Below are positions 27,597 to 35,358 of a stretch of DNA of 64,000 nt, in pieces. The notes under the pieces are model-generated. The model was not told the DNA's origin. It saw only the letters and a program-made list of their open reading frames with translations, and did not search any database. The stretch lies in the NCBI RefSeq assembly GCF_947500075.1, contig NZ_CANMQS010000002.1:620001-684000 (forward strand), in the 5' to 3' direction. Each line of letters begins with the position of its first letter. Positions within the stretch are counted from its first letter, which is position 1. This DNA is from an uncultured Sulfitobacter sp. Its GTDB lineage: Bacteria; Pseudomonadota; Alphaproteobacteria; Rhodobacterales; Rhodobacteraceae. A program made the position numbers and the translations under genes.

Positions 27597-28943
27597 TCAG
27601 TAGGAGGTGCCGGGTTTGCCGGGGTACCAATCGGTGCCCGCCAGCGGCACCTGTGCCATTGCGGCCGCTTCCATGGTCAGCGCCACGAGGTCTTCGGGCT
27701 CCAGGTTGTGCATGTGGTTCTTGCCACAGGCCCGCGCGATGGTCTGCGCCTCCAGCGTCAACACCTTGAGATAGTTGCGCAACCGGCGACCGCCTTCGAC
27801 GGGATCGAAGCGTTTCATCAGTTCGGGATCCTGTGTGGTGATCCCCGCCGGATCAAGCCCTTCGTGCCAGTCGTCATAGGCGCCTGCGGTGGTGCCCAGC
27901 TTGTTGTATTCGTCTTCCCACTTCGGGTCATTGTCCCCCAGCGCGATCAGCGCGGCTGTGCCAATGGCCACCGCATCCGCACCCAGCGCCATGGCTTTGG
28001 CCACATCCGCGCCCGACCGGATCCCGCCGGAGATCACCAATTGCACTTCGCGGTGCATGCCCAGATCCTGCAAGGCCTTCACCGCAGGACGGATACAGGC
28101 AAGAGTCGGCTGGCCCACATGTTCGATAAACACATCCTGCGTGGCCGCTGTGCCGCCCTGCATGCCGTCCAGCACAACCACATCCGCGCCTGCCTTGACC
28201 GCCAGTGTGGTGTCAAAATAGGGCCGCGCGCCTGCGACTTTCACGTAGATCGGCACTTTCCAACCGGTGATCTCGCGCAGCTCAAGGATCTTGATTTCCA
28301 GATCATCCGGGCCGGTCCAGTCGGGATGCCGGCAGGAGGACCGCTGGTCGATGCCCTTGGGCAGGTTGCGCATTTCCGCGACCCGGTCGGAGATCTTCTG
28401 ACCCAGCAGCATGCCGCCGCCACCGGGTTTCGCGCCCTGGCCCACGACAATCTCGATCGCGTCCGCCTTGCGCAGGTCATCGGGGTTCATGCCATAGCGG
28501 GACGGCAGGTACTGATAGACCAGCTTGGACGAATGCCCGCGTTCCTCCGGCGTCATGCCGCCGTCACCCGTGGTGGTCGAGGTGCCCGCCGCATTCGCGC
28601 CGCGCCCCAGCGCTTCCTTGGCCGGACCCGACAGCGCGCCAAAGCTCATGCCTGCGATGGTGATCGGAATGTCCAGCTCCATCGGGTTCTTGGCAAATCG
28701 GGTGCCAAGGGTGACGGAGGTTTCGCATTTCTCCCGATACCCTTCGAGCGGGTATCGCGAGATCGACGCACCCAGAAACAACAGGTCGTCAAAGCTGGGC
28801 ACCTTGCGTTTGGCACCGCCACCGCGGATGTCGTAAATACCGGTCGCCGCTGCACGACGGATGTCGCTGTTGGCGTCCTGGCTGAAGGTCGCGGACTGGC
28901 GCGGTGTGGTGTGCGGAATGCCGTGGGAATCGTGATCTTTCAT
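27597..28943 (-). CDS. mgsC: N-methylglutamate synthase subunit C (FMN glutamate synthase-like)
   Basis: A 448-residue protein of the glutamate synthase FMN-domain family. It shows SFGALSGPAKEALGRGA, GQGAKPGGGGMLLGQK, YVKVAGARPYFDTTLAVKAGAD and ISGGIRSGADVAKAMALGADAVAIGT, the FMN- and phosphate-binding strands of the barrel. Together with MgsA and MgsB it turns gamma-glutamylmethylamide into N-methylglutamate. I chose the ATG at 28943, with AAGGA eight bases upstream; the frame is open to 29249 but that would run into mgsB. Confidence 0.9.
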   Translation of the reverse strand: MKDHDSHGIPHTTPRQSATFSQDANSDIRRAAATGIYDIRGGGAKRKVPSFDDLLFLGASISRYPLEGYREKCETSVTLGTRFAKNPMELDIPITIAGMSFGALSGPAKEALGRGANAAGTSTTTGDGGMTPEERGHSSKLVYQYLPSRYGMNPDDLRKADAIEIVVGQGAKPGGGGMLLGQKISDRVAEMRNLPKGIDQRSSCRHPDWTGPDDLEIKILELREITGWKVPIYVKVAGARPYFDTTLAVKAGADVVVLDGMQGGTAATQDVFIEHVGQPTLACIRPAVKALQDLGMHREVQLVISGGIRSGADVAKAMALGADAVAIGTAALIALGDNDPKWEDEYNKLGTTAGAYDDWHEGLDPAGITTQDPELMKRFDPVEGGRRLRNYLKVLTLEAQTIARACGKNHMHNLEPEDLVALTMEAAAMAQVPLAGTDWYPGKPGTSY

Positions 28944-28953
28944 ACAGATATCC

Positions 28954-29637
28954 TTAGTACGCCGCAGCGTTATCAACGTCGAAGTTATAGAGCGTGCGGG
29001 CAGAGCCGTAGCGTTTGAACTCTGACGCCTTGGCGTCACAGCCGCCGCGCTCCAGCAGCTCTTCCAGCAGGGTGATATGTTCGGGCCGCATCTCTTTCTC
29101 GATACAGTCGGCGCCCAGTGATTTGACCGTGCCGCGCACAAAGAACCGCGCCTCGTAACAGCTGTCCCCCAGCGCGTCGCCCGCATCACCGCAGACCACG
29201 ATATTGCCCGATTGCGCCATGAAAGCGGACATATGGCCCACATTGCCATGCACGATAATGTCGATCCCCTTCATGGAGATCCCGCAGCGCGACGAGGCAT
29301 TGCCCTTGATGATCAGCGTGCCGCCATGCCCCGTGGCCCCGGCATATTGAGAGGCGTCGCCTTCGACGATCACCGTGCCCGACATCATGTTTTCCGCCGT
29401 CCCCGGCCCGGCAGAGCCGTGCACATGCACCGTCGCCTGTTTGTTCATGCCCGCGCAGTAGTAGCCCGTCGATCCCTTGACGTTCACTTCAATCGGCGCA
29501 TCAAGACCCACGGCAATGGCGTGGCTGCCTTTGGGATTGATGATTTCCCATTTGGTCTGGTTGGTGGTCTCGGCCTGCGCATGCAGGGTCTCATTGAGGG
29601 CGCGCAACCCTTCGGCTTCCAGGTCAAACGTCTGCAT
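28954..29637 (-). CDS. mgsB: N-methylglutamate synthase subunit B (GXGXG-domain protein)
   Basis: A 227-residue protein homologous to the C-terminal GXGXG beta-helix domain of glutamate synthase. Repeated G-rich turns are visible: HVHGSAGPGTAENMMSGTVIVEGDASQYAGAT, GGTLIIKGNASSRCG and VHGNVGHMSAF, each a repeat of the helix. In the whole enzyme this part transmits between the amidotransferase and the FMN barrel. Its start codon directly follows the mgsA stop. Confidence 0.88.
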   Translation of the reverse strand: MQTFDLEAEGLRALNETLHAQAETTNQTKWEIINPKGSHAIAVGLDAPIEVNVKGSTGYYCAGMNKQATVHVHGSAGPGTAENMMSGTVIVEGDASQYAGATGHGGTLIIKGNASSRCGISMKGIDIIVHGNVGHMSAFMAQSGNIVVCGDAGDALGDSCYEARFFVRGTVKSLGADCIEKEMRPEHITLLEELLERGGCDAKASEFKRYGSARTLYNFDVDNAAAY

Positions 29638-30567
29638 TCACGCTGCTTTCTCAGTAACTGTGGGGGCCGCGTTGTGGCTCCAGAAGTAAACAGTGGCGGG
29701 TTCGGGTTCCCAGACGCGGGCGTCTTCAATGCCCGGCAGGTTCACCAACGCGCGGTATTCCGAGCCGAAGGCGACATATTGATCGGTTTCGGCCATGACG
29801 GCAGGTTTGCACGCAATGGGGTCGCGGACCACGCCGAATCCGTCCTTGGTGCCCACCACAAAGGTGAAAAACCCGTCCAGATCGTCCAGCGCGCTTTCCA
29901 GCGCTTCGCCAAGGGTTGAGCCGGTCTGCATCTTCCATGTCAGATAGGCGGCACCCACCTCGGTGTCATTCTCCGTCTCGATATGTACACCCAGACGGCG
30001 CAGCTTGCGGCGCAGGGAGTTGTGGTTGGAGAGCGAGCCGTTGTGCACAAGACACTGATCGACGCCTGTGTTGAACGGATGCGCGCCCATGGTCGTGACC
30101 GCAGATTCGGTCGCCATACGGGTGTGTCCGATGCCATGTGTGCCGCTCATTTTCCGCAGATCAAAGCGTTCTGCCACATTTTTGGGCAAACCGACTTCTT
30201 TGTAGATCTCCAGCGTTTCGCCGTGGCTCATGACCCGAATGGCTGGTCTGAGAGTGGCCAGTGCCGCACGTGCGGCGGCGATCTGGTCGGCCTGCATCTC
30301 AAGGACGGCGTGGGTGTCTTTCACCCGCATGGCGACGGACCCGGTGATGTGATCGGCAAGGGCGACCTCAAGCCCGGCGAAATCCGCGTCCGGCGTGCCG
30401 GATTGAACGGTCAGCTTGGCGCAACCCTTTGCTTCCTCACCGTAAATCGCAATGCCTGCGCTATCGGGGCCACGGTCGGTCATGGTGATCAACATGTCGG
30501 TCAACATGTCCCCAAGCCGGGGTTCCAACGATGTATCTTTCAGAAAAAGTCCTACGATCCCGCACAT
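29638..30567 (-). CDS. mgsA: N-methylglutamate synthase subunit A (class II glutamine amidotransferase)
   Basis: A 309-residue Ntn-type amidotransferase. Cys2 after the initiator Met (MCGIVGLF) is the nucleophile. HTRMATESAVTTMGAHPF and CLVHNGSLSNHNSLRRKLR supply the substrate and oxyanion residues of class II domains such as those of GltB and PurF. It is the first gene of the leftward mgsABC-gmaS-tmm operon. The 203-base gap to the divergent amt gene contains a strong palindrome and must hold the promoter. Confidence 0.88.
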   Translation of the reverse strand: MCGIVGLFLKDTSLEPRLGDMLTDMLITMTDRGPDSAGIAIYGEEAKGCAKLTVQSGTPDADFAGLEVALADHITGSVAMRVKDTHAVLEMQADQIAAARAALATLRPAIRVMSHGETLEIYKEVGLPKNVAERFDLRKMSGTHGIGHTRMATESAVTTMGAHPFNTGVDQCLVHNGSLSNHNSLRRKLRRLGVHIETENDTEVGAAYLTWKMQTGSTLGEALESALDDLDGFFTFVVGTKDGFGVVRDPIACKPAVMAETDQYVAFGSEYRALVNLPGIEDARVWEPEPATVYFWSHNAAPTVTEKAA

Positions 30568-30652
30568 GGCCGGGGCCCTCCCTTGGGGTAATCAAACAGT
30601 CCGACTCAGACGCTAACACCAAAAAAACCACCGCTCAACACTGAGGAAACTT

Positions 30653-30672
30653 TTTTTCACGAGCGTGAAAAA
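30653..30672. promoter_or_regulatory. Palindrome between mgsA and amt (candidate shared operator)
   Basis: TTTTTCACG (30653-30661), AG, CGTGAAAAA (30664-30672) is a perfect 9-bp inverted repeat with a two-base spacer, extended by AACTT and AAGTT outside. It lies in the 203-base divergent region, about 85 bases from the mgsA start and about 100 from the amt start. It could be the binding site of a dimeric regulator controlling both directions. It could also fold as a hairpin in a 5' leader. Confidence 0.5.
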
Positions 30673-30770
30673 GTTCTAGCCAGACGGCGCGTCACGTGTT
30701 TGAATTTTGGCGAGCGTCGCGCCTTGAGAATGACGACGTCCTGAATCCAACAGCCACAAGGGAGCGTATT

Positions 30771-32177
30771 GTGGAAGAACAAATCGCAGAGTTAACGGCC
30801 CAGATCGCGGCCCTTCAGGAGAGCAGCGGCACCACCAACCGTATGTTCGCTGAGACTTTTTACTACCTTACCATTCCGTTGATGATCATCATCCACGCAG
30901 GCTTTCTGGCCTATGAGATGGGGGCATCACGGCTCAAGAATGTGCTGAGTTCAGGGGTAAAGAACCTGCTGGCCTTCGCATTCATGATTCCAACCTTCTA
31001 TTTCTTCGGCTGGTGGGTCTACTGGGGCTTTCCAACCGGTATTCCGGGCGCACCGGGGCCTGCGGGCATCTCCGGCGTCGAATACGCCAATGCCATTGCC
31101 TGGGGCTGGGGCGAGAGTGCCCAGTACATGGGGCCAAACATCGCGGATCAGGCATCCGGCGTGTTCTTTGGTGCCTTTGCCCTGTTTGCCGCGACAACGG
31201 CGTCTATCATGTCAGGGGCTGTGATCGAGCGCATCCAGACCGTTGGCTTTATCATTCTGGCGGTCGTACTGGGCAGCTTTGCCTGGGTGGTTGCTGCTGC
31301 CTGGGGCTGGCACGCGGATGGCTGGCTTGTCACGCAATGGGGCGTGCATGATTTCGGCGCGGCGGGCCTTGTGCACGCGGTTGCGGGCTTCTTTGCGCTC
31401 GGCGTTTTGATCAACCTTGGGCCACGCATCGGCAAGTTCAACGCTGATGGGACGGCCAACCACATTCCGGGCCACAACATGCCTTTGACCGTCACGGGGC
31501 TGATGCTGATTATCGTCGGCTTCTGGGGCTTTCTGATGGCCTGTGTGATTGTGCCGGGTGAGGCATGGAGCTGGTTTGGGGACAAACCTGCCACCATCTA
31601 TGGCACGCCGATCACGCTGTCGGCGCTGTCCTTCAACATCCTGATGGCGATTGCCGGCGGGATCATCGGTGCATGGCTGTTCACACGCGATCCGTTCTGG
31701 ATGATGTCCGGCGCGCTTGCCGGGATCATTTCCACCGCGTCCGGTCTGGACATCTACTTCCCCGCACTGGCGTTCATCATCGCCTTCTCTGCCGGGATCA
31801 TTCTGAAGCCCTGTGCGGACTGGCTGGAAAACCGTGGCATCGACGATGCGGTGGGTGCGGTCACCGTGCACGGCACCATCGGCCTTTACGGTGTGGTGAT
31901 GCTGGGCATCTGGGGCTCTGGATACCCGGCGCTGCAAGGGGCGGCAGGCGAAGTGCCAACGATCACCCTGATGGGACAGATCGTGGGTGCGGTGGTCTTC
32001 TTCCTTCTGGGCTTTGTACCGGGCTACGTGGTGTCCCTCATCCTCAAGACGTTCGGCATGCTGCGTATCCGTGAAGGGGCTGAGCTGGCGGGTATGGACC
32101 TCGTCAAAGTGCCTGCTGCGGGCTACCCGGAATGGGGCGGCGACGCGCCAGTCACACCGGCGCATCCTGCGGAATGA
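30771..32177 (+). CDS. amt: Ammonium/methylammonium transporter (Amt family)
   Basis: A 468-residue Amt/Mep/Rh-family channel with about eleven membrane segments. Visible hallmarks are FYYLTIPLMIIIHAGF, ATTASIMSGAVIERI, DFGAAGLVHAVAGFFALGV (first pore histidine of the twin-His pair) and DDAVGAVTVHGTIGLYGV (second). I chose the GTG at 30771, with AAGGGAG six bases upstream; the frame is open to 30696 but has no ribosome binding site there. A polar, coiled-coil-like 25 residues precede the first helix. Placement between mgs and dmm genes suggests uptake or recapture of ammonium or methylammonium. Confidence 0.87.
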   Translation: MEEQIAELTAQIAALQESSGTTNRMFAETFYYLTIPLMIIIHAGFLAYEMGASRLKNVLSSGVKNLLAFAFMIPTFYFFGWWVYWGFPTGIPGAPGPAGISGVEYANAIAWGWGESAQYMGPNIADQASGVFFGAFALFAATTASIMSGAVIERIQTVGFIILAVVLGSFAWVVAAAWGWHADGWLVTQWGVHDFGAAGLVHAVAGFFALGVLINLGPRIGKFNADGTANHIPGHNMPLTVTGLMLIIVGFWGFLMACVIVPGEAWSWFGDKPATIYGTPITLSALSFNILMAIAGGIIGAWLFTRDPFWMMSGALAGIISTASGLDIYFPALAFIIAFSAGIILKPCADWLENRGIDDAVGAVTVHGTIGLYGVVMLGIWGSGYPALQGAAGEVPTITLMGQIVGAVVFFLLGFVPGYVVSLILKTFGMLRIREGAELAGMDLVKVPAAGYPEWGGDAPVTPAHPAE

Positions 32178-32207
32178 TCCCAACCTGTAACACGAAAGGA
32201 ACCCGAC

Positions 32208-32378
32208 ATGTTTCCATATGATGAAGCCTCCTGGAGCGTCGTTGACGGCGCGATGTTCATGGGCTGGGGAGGTGCATTGCCAGGCATGGCCACCTTCATT
32301 GCCATGATCATCTGTGTGGCCGTGCTGGTGATCGGCCAGCGGTCAGAGACGGCAAAGGCCAAGCAGTTCGACAAGTAA
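32208..32378 (+). CDS. 56-residue single-helix membrane protein downstream of amt
   Basis: The small open frame starts with ATG, with GAAAGGAA eight bases upstream, and encodes MFPYDEASWSVVDG at the N-terminus. One hydrophobic helix (MATFIAMIICVAVLVIG) and a basic tail ending in KQFDK follow. It lies 30 bases after amt and directly before a strong terminator, so it is the last gene of that transcript. The clean start, transmembrane helix and terminator argue for a real gene. It might be an accessory subunit or regulator of the transporter; no family is recognised. Confidence 0.7.
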   Translation: MFPYDEASWSVVDGAMFMGWGGALPGMATFIAMIICVAVLVIGQRSETAKAKQFDK

Positions 32379-32393
32379 CTGTGCAGACGTCGG

Positions 32394-32428
32394 AAGGGGC
32401 CGCTGTAAAAGGCGGCCCCTTTGCCTTT
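32394..32428 (+). terminator. Rho-independent terminator after amt and the 56-aa gene
   Basis: AAGGGGCCGC (32394-32403) and GCGGCCCCTT (32412-32421) are a perfect 10-bp inverted repeat with an eight-base loop, followed by TGCCTTTTT. It ends the amt transcript and separates it from dmmD. Confidence 0.85.
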
Positions 32429-32464
32429 TTATTGCCTGTCAGGAAAAAAACTTGCATCCCATTG

Positions 32465-32480
32465 TTGCTTTTCAAAGCAA
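32465..32480. promoter_or_regulatory. Palindrome upstream of dmmD (candidate operator)
   Basis: TTGCTTT-TC-AAAGCAA is a perfect 7-bp inverted repeat with a two-base spacer, 52 bases before the dmmD start and after the amt terminator, where the dmmD promoter must lie. Fifteen of its bases recur inside the tmm coding sequence at 26006-26020. Confidence 0.45.
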
Positions 32481-32531
32481 GCTGGGGCTGAATAACGCTC
32501 ATAAAAGACTCGAGAAATCAGGGAGAATATC

Positions 32532-33683
32532 ATGGCCATTCTATGGAGGCATTCCGCGCTTGCGCACCGCCACGCAGAGATCGGCGGGGAGCTGGAAGAC
32601 TGGAACGGCATGGGCACCGCGTGGTTCTATGACCACACGCCCGAACGTGCCAAGGCGGACTATGAGGCGATCCGCACCAAGGCTGGGCTGATGGATGTGT
32701 CGGGTCTGAAGAAAGTGCATGTTGTGGGGGAGGACGCGGCCTATGTGATTGACCGCGTCACCACGCGCAACGTGGAGAAGATTGGCGTGGGCCGGTCCAC
32801 TTATGCGGCGATGCTGGACGAGCGTGGGCTCTTTGTCGACGATTGTGTGATCTACCATCTGGCGGTCAATTCGTGGATGGTTGTCCACGGCACCGGCACC
32901 GGGATGGAGCAGCTGACCAAGGTGGCCGCCGCCAAGAATTGCTGCGTGATCATGGACGACGATCTGCACGATATGTCGCTGCAAGGGCCCGTTGCGGTTG
33001 ATTTCCTGGCCAAACACGTCGATGGCATCCGGGATCTGGCGTACTTTGGCATCATCCACACCAAGCTTTTTGGCAGGAACGTGATGATCTCCCGCACCGG
33101 CTACACCGGGGAGCGCGGGTATGAGATTTTCGTCGGCCGCAAGGACGCGGTGCATGTCTGGGACAACATCCTGTCCGATGGCGCGGACATGGGTATACGT
33201 CCGACGCAGTTCTCTACCCTCGATATGCTGCGCATCGAAAGCTATCTGCTGTTCTATCCCGGCGACAACTCTGAAACCTTCCCCTTTCAGGACGGCACGC
33301 CAGCAGGCGACAGCCTGTGGGAACTGGGCCTTGATTTCGTGGTCTCCCCTGACAAGGAAGGCTTCATCGGCGCGGAGAACCACTATGCCCTCGAAGGGCG
33401 GGAGCGGTTCAAGATCTACGGTGTCAAACTATCGGACAGCATGGACCAGATGGAGATGTTCGCGCGGGTGCATGCAGACGGCAAGGATGTGGGCGTGATC
33501 ACCTACGGCCTGTCTTCTGAGCTGAACGGCTATTCCGTTGCCATCGCGCGGCTTGATCCCTCCGTCGCCAAAGCGGGCACCAAACTGGTGGTCAAACAGC
33601 CTGACGGCACAGAACTGGCCGCCACGGCGGAGGAAATGCCCTTCTACGACAAGGACAAGAGCATCCGCACCGCAAAAGGCTAA
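32532..33683 (+). CDS. dmmD: GcvT-like folate-binding protein of the dimethylamine monooxygenase cluster (DmmD)
   Basis: A 383-residue aminomethyltransferase-family protein. The GcvT fold shows in GLMDVSGLKKVHVVGEDA, VWDNILSDGADMGIRPTQFS and MISRTGYTGERGYEIFVG. It is expected to bind tetrahydrofolate and to capture formaldehyde released on demethylation of dimethylamine. The ATG has GGGAGAATATC upstream. Gene order dmmD-A-B-C matches the described operon of Ruegeria and Pseudomonas. The related DmdA is a DMSP demethylase, but the neighbours point to DMA. A terminator-like hairpin follows the gene. Confidence 0.82.
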   Translation: MAILWRHSALAHRHAEIGGELEDWNGMGTAWFYDHTPERAKADYEAIRTKAGLMDVSGLKKVHVVGEDAAYVIDRVTTRNVEKIGVGRSTYAAMLDERGLFVDDCVIYHLAVNSWMVVHGTGTGMEQLTKVAAAKNCCVIMDDDLHDMSLQGPVAVDFLAKHVDGIRDLAYFGIIHTKLFGRNVMISRTGYTGERGYEIFVGRKDAVHVWDNILSDGADMGIRPTQFSTLDMLRIESYLLFYPGDNSETFPFQDGTPAGDSLWELGLDFVVSPDKEGFIGAENHYALEGRERFKIYGVKLSDSMDQMEMFARVHADGKDVGVITYGLSSELNGYSVAIARLDPSVAKAGTKLVVKQPDGTELAATAEEMPFYDKDKSIRTAKG

Positions 33684-33690
33684 CCTATCA

Positions 33691-33720
33691 GGGGCGTCGC
33701 GCCAGCGCGGCGCCCTTTTT
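33691..33720 (+). terminator. Terminator-like hairpin between dmmD and dmmA
   Basis: GGGCGTCGCGC and GCGCGGCGCCC form a stem with one G-T wobble, followed by TTTTT (33716-33720). This has the form of an intrinsic terminator, yet dmmA starts only 20 bases later on the same strand, so dmmABC must depend on read-through or on a promoter within the short gap. Confidence 0.75.
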
Positions 33721-33739
33721 CACATCATCCGAGGCACCC

Positions 33740-34336
33740 ATGTCGAAGTTTGAATTCCCCGCGTCGATCAAAAGCCGCCCCGTCTACGGCACGCTTGAGG
33801 CGCGACCGGGCAAGCACCATCTGATGATTGCAGACGCCGAAGGCGCCGAAGCGATCATGGACATCGCGACCCCCGATCTGATGGCGAAGACCCACATCAT
33901 CTTTATCTCGCGCGGCACTGACTATGGCGACAAGCTGCGCGCGCTCAATCCGGCGATCTTCTATGAAGGGCCAAGCTATGCCGCCTCTGTCCCACGCATC
34001 CAGCGGGTGTTGCAGGACGCGCATATGGGCTTGCAGGTCTACTTGACCGGCACCGAAGGGCTGATGGGACAGGCGATGCGGGAGGCGGTGGACGCGGGCA
34101 TCCCCCATACTGCCATCCAGACCGAACATCGCGGGTCCGTGGCGCGGCGGATGCAATGCGTGCACTGCAAAGGCATCACCGAAGACGTGGAGACAGATCC
34201 CTTTGTCTGCGCGCACTGCGGTCTGAACCTGTTTGTGCGCGATCACTATTCGCGCCGTCTTGCCGCCTATCAGGGTGTTTGCATTGATGCCGAGGACCCC
34301 GGTAACGTGCCAGAGCCAAAGGGGATCTACGAATGA
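33740..34336 (+). CDS. dmmA: Dimethylamine monooxygenase subunit DmmA
   Basis: A 198-residue protein. The N-terminal 130 residues have an alpha/beta look (IFISRGTDYGDKLRALNP). The C-terminal 50 residues hold two CxxC pairs (QCVHCKG and FVCAHCGLN), a zinc-ribbon or rubredoxin-like module suited to electron transfer or subunit assembly. It overlaps dmmB by four bases. GAGG lies before the ATG. It is part of the heme-dependent DmmABC enzyme that turns dimethylamine into methylamine and formaldehyde. Confidence 0.82.
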   Translation: MSKFEFPASIKSRPVYGTLEARPGKHHLMIADAEGAEAIMDIATPDLMAKTHIIFISRGTDYGDKLRALNPAIFYEGPSYAASVPRIQRVLQDAHMGLQVYLTGTEGLMGQAMREAVDAGIPHTAIQTEHRGSVARRMQCVHCKGITEDVETDPFVCAHCGLNLFVRDHYSRRLAAYQGVCIDAEDPGNVPEPKGIYE

Positions 34337-35295
34337 GCGGTGCTGAGAAAATCCACGTTCGCGTGACGGAAAAAACCCCGCTGAACGCGCTTGTCACCCG
34401 GTTCCGGTTTGAACCTGTGGACGGCGGTCTGCTGCCCACATTCTCCGGTGGCGCGCATACGGTGGTGGAGATGAAAGACGGCGACATCACGCGCCTGAAC
34501 CCCTATTCGCTGATGTCTGATCCCTATGATCAGGATGCCTACACGATCTCCGTGCGGCGTGATGATGAAGGGCGGGGCGGGTCGCTTTTCCTGCACAATC
34601 AGGTCGATGTCGGTGATGAACTGACGATCAGCTACCCGGTGAACCTCTTCAGCCTCGATCTGCGCGCCAAGAAGCATCTTATGATCGCAGGCGGCATCGG
34701 CATCACGCCGTTCCTGTCGCAGATCAAGCAGTTGGATCGCGCCCATGGCAATTGGGAACTGCATTATGCCTGCCGGTCGGAGGCGTTGGGGTCTTACGTG
34801 GACTATCTGACCACCACGCATCCCAATGACGTGAACGTCTATTATGACGATCAGGATCAGGTGATTGATCTGGAGAACCTGTTGGATGGCCAACCGCTCG
34901 GCACACATATCTACGTCTGTGGCCCCAAGGGGATGATCGACTGGGTGCGCGGCAAGGCAGCCGATCTGGGCTGGCCGCGTGAGGCGGTGCACTACGAGGA
35001 ATTCCTCGCCCCGCAGCCCGGCAAACCCTTTGAAGTGAAACTGGCGATTTCCAACAAGGTTGTGCAGGTCGGTGAGCAGGAAAGCCTGCTGGAAGCGATT
35101 GAACGGGCAGGGGTCGACGCGCCCTATCTGTGTCGCGGCGGCGCCTGCGGCATGTGTGAGACCCGCGTGATCGACTACGCCGGCAACTTCATCCACCGCG
35201 ATCACTGGCTGGAAGACGACGAACACGCCAGTGGGGAGAAGATCATGCCCTGCGTGTCACGATTTGAGGGCAAGACCCTTGTTCTGGACCGTTAG
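34333..35295 (+). CDS. dmmB: Dimethylamine monooxygenase reductase subunit DmmB
   Basis: A 320-residue PDR/VanB-family reductase. The FMN-binding domain contains NPYSLMSDPYDQDAYTISVRR, the NAD(P) domain HLMIAGGIGITPFLSQI, and the C-terminal plant-type 2Fe-2S ferredoxin domain CRGGACGMCETR, with the fourth cysteine in IMPCVSR. It passes electrons from NAD(P)H to the heme subunit DmmC. It starts at an ATGA overlap with dmmA. Confidence 0.87.
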   Translation: MSGAEKIHVRVTEKTPLNALVTRFRFEPVDGGLLPTFSGGAHTVVEMKDGDITRLNPYSLMSDPYDQDAYTISVRRDDEGRGGSLFLHNQVDVGDELTISYPVNLFSLDLRAKKHLMIAGGIGITPFLSQIKQLDRAHGNWELHYACRSEALGSYVDYLTTTHPNDVNVYYDDQDQVIDLENLLDGQPLGTHIYVCGPKGMIDWVRGKAADLGWPREAVHYEEFLAPQPGKPFEVKLAISNKVVQVGEQESLLEAIERAGVDAPYLCRGGACGMCETRVIDYAGNFIHRDHWLEDDEHASGEKIMPCVSRFEGKTLVLDR

Positions 35296-35298
35296 CGC

Positions 35299-35343
35299 GC
35301 CTCAACCCGAACAGTGGCCTCCGGTTTTCGGACCAGTTGAGGC
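35299..35343 (+). repeat. Inverted repeat between dmmB and dmmC
   Basis: GCCTCAAC (35299-35306) and GTTGAGGC (35336-35343) are exact inverted repeats that enclose a GC-rich loop with a CCG/CGG core. The right arm ends just before the AGGAG of dmmC. It may stabilise the message or tune translation of dmmC. Confidence 0.5.
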
Positions 35344-35358
35344 GGCAGGAGAAAAGAA

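Noticed and set aside
26394-29018. Long open frame on the plus strand (about 874 codons) opposite gmaS and mgsC
   Set aside because: The minus-strand genes have catalytic motifs and operon structure; the plus frame has shadow-like composition and no ribosome binding site.
32532-33683. DMSP demethylase DmdA as identity of the GcvT-like gene
   Set aside because: DmdA belongs to the same fold family and the organism type fits, but the gene is followed by dmmA, dmmB and dmmC in the described dmmDABC order, which makes DmmD the better call.
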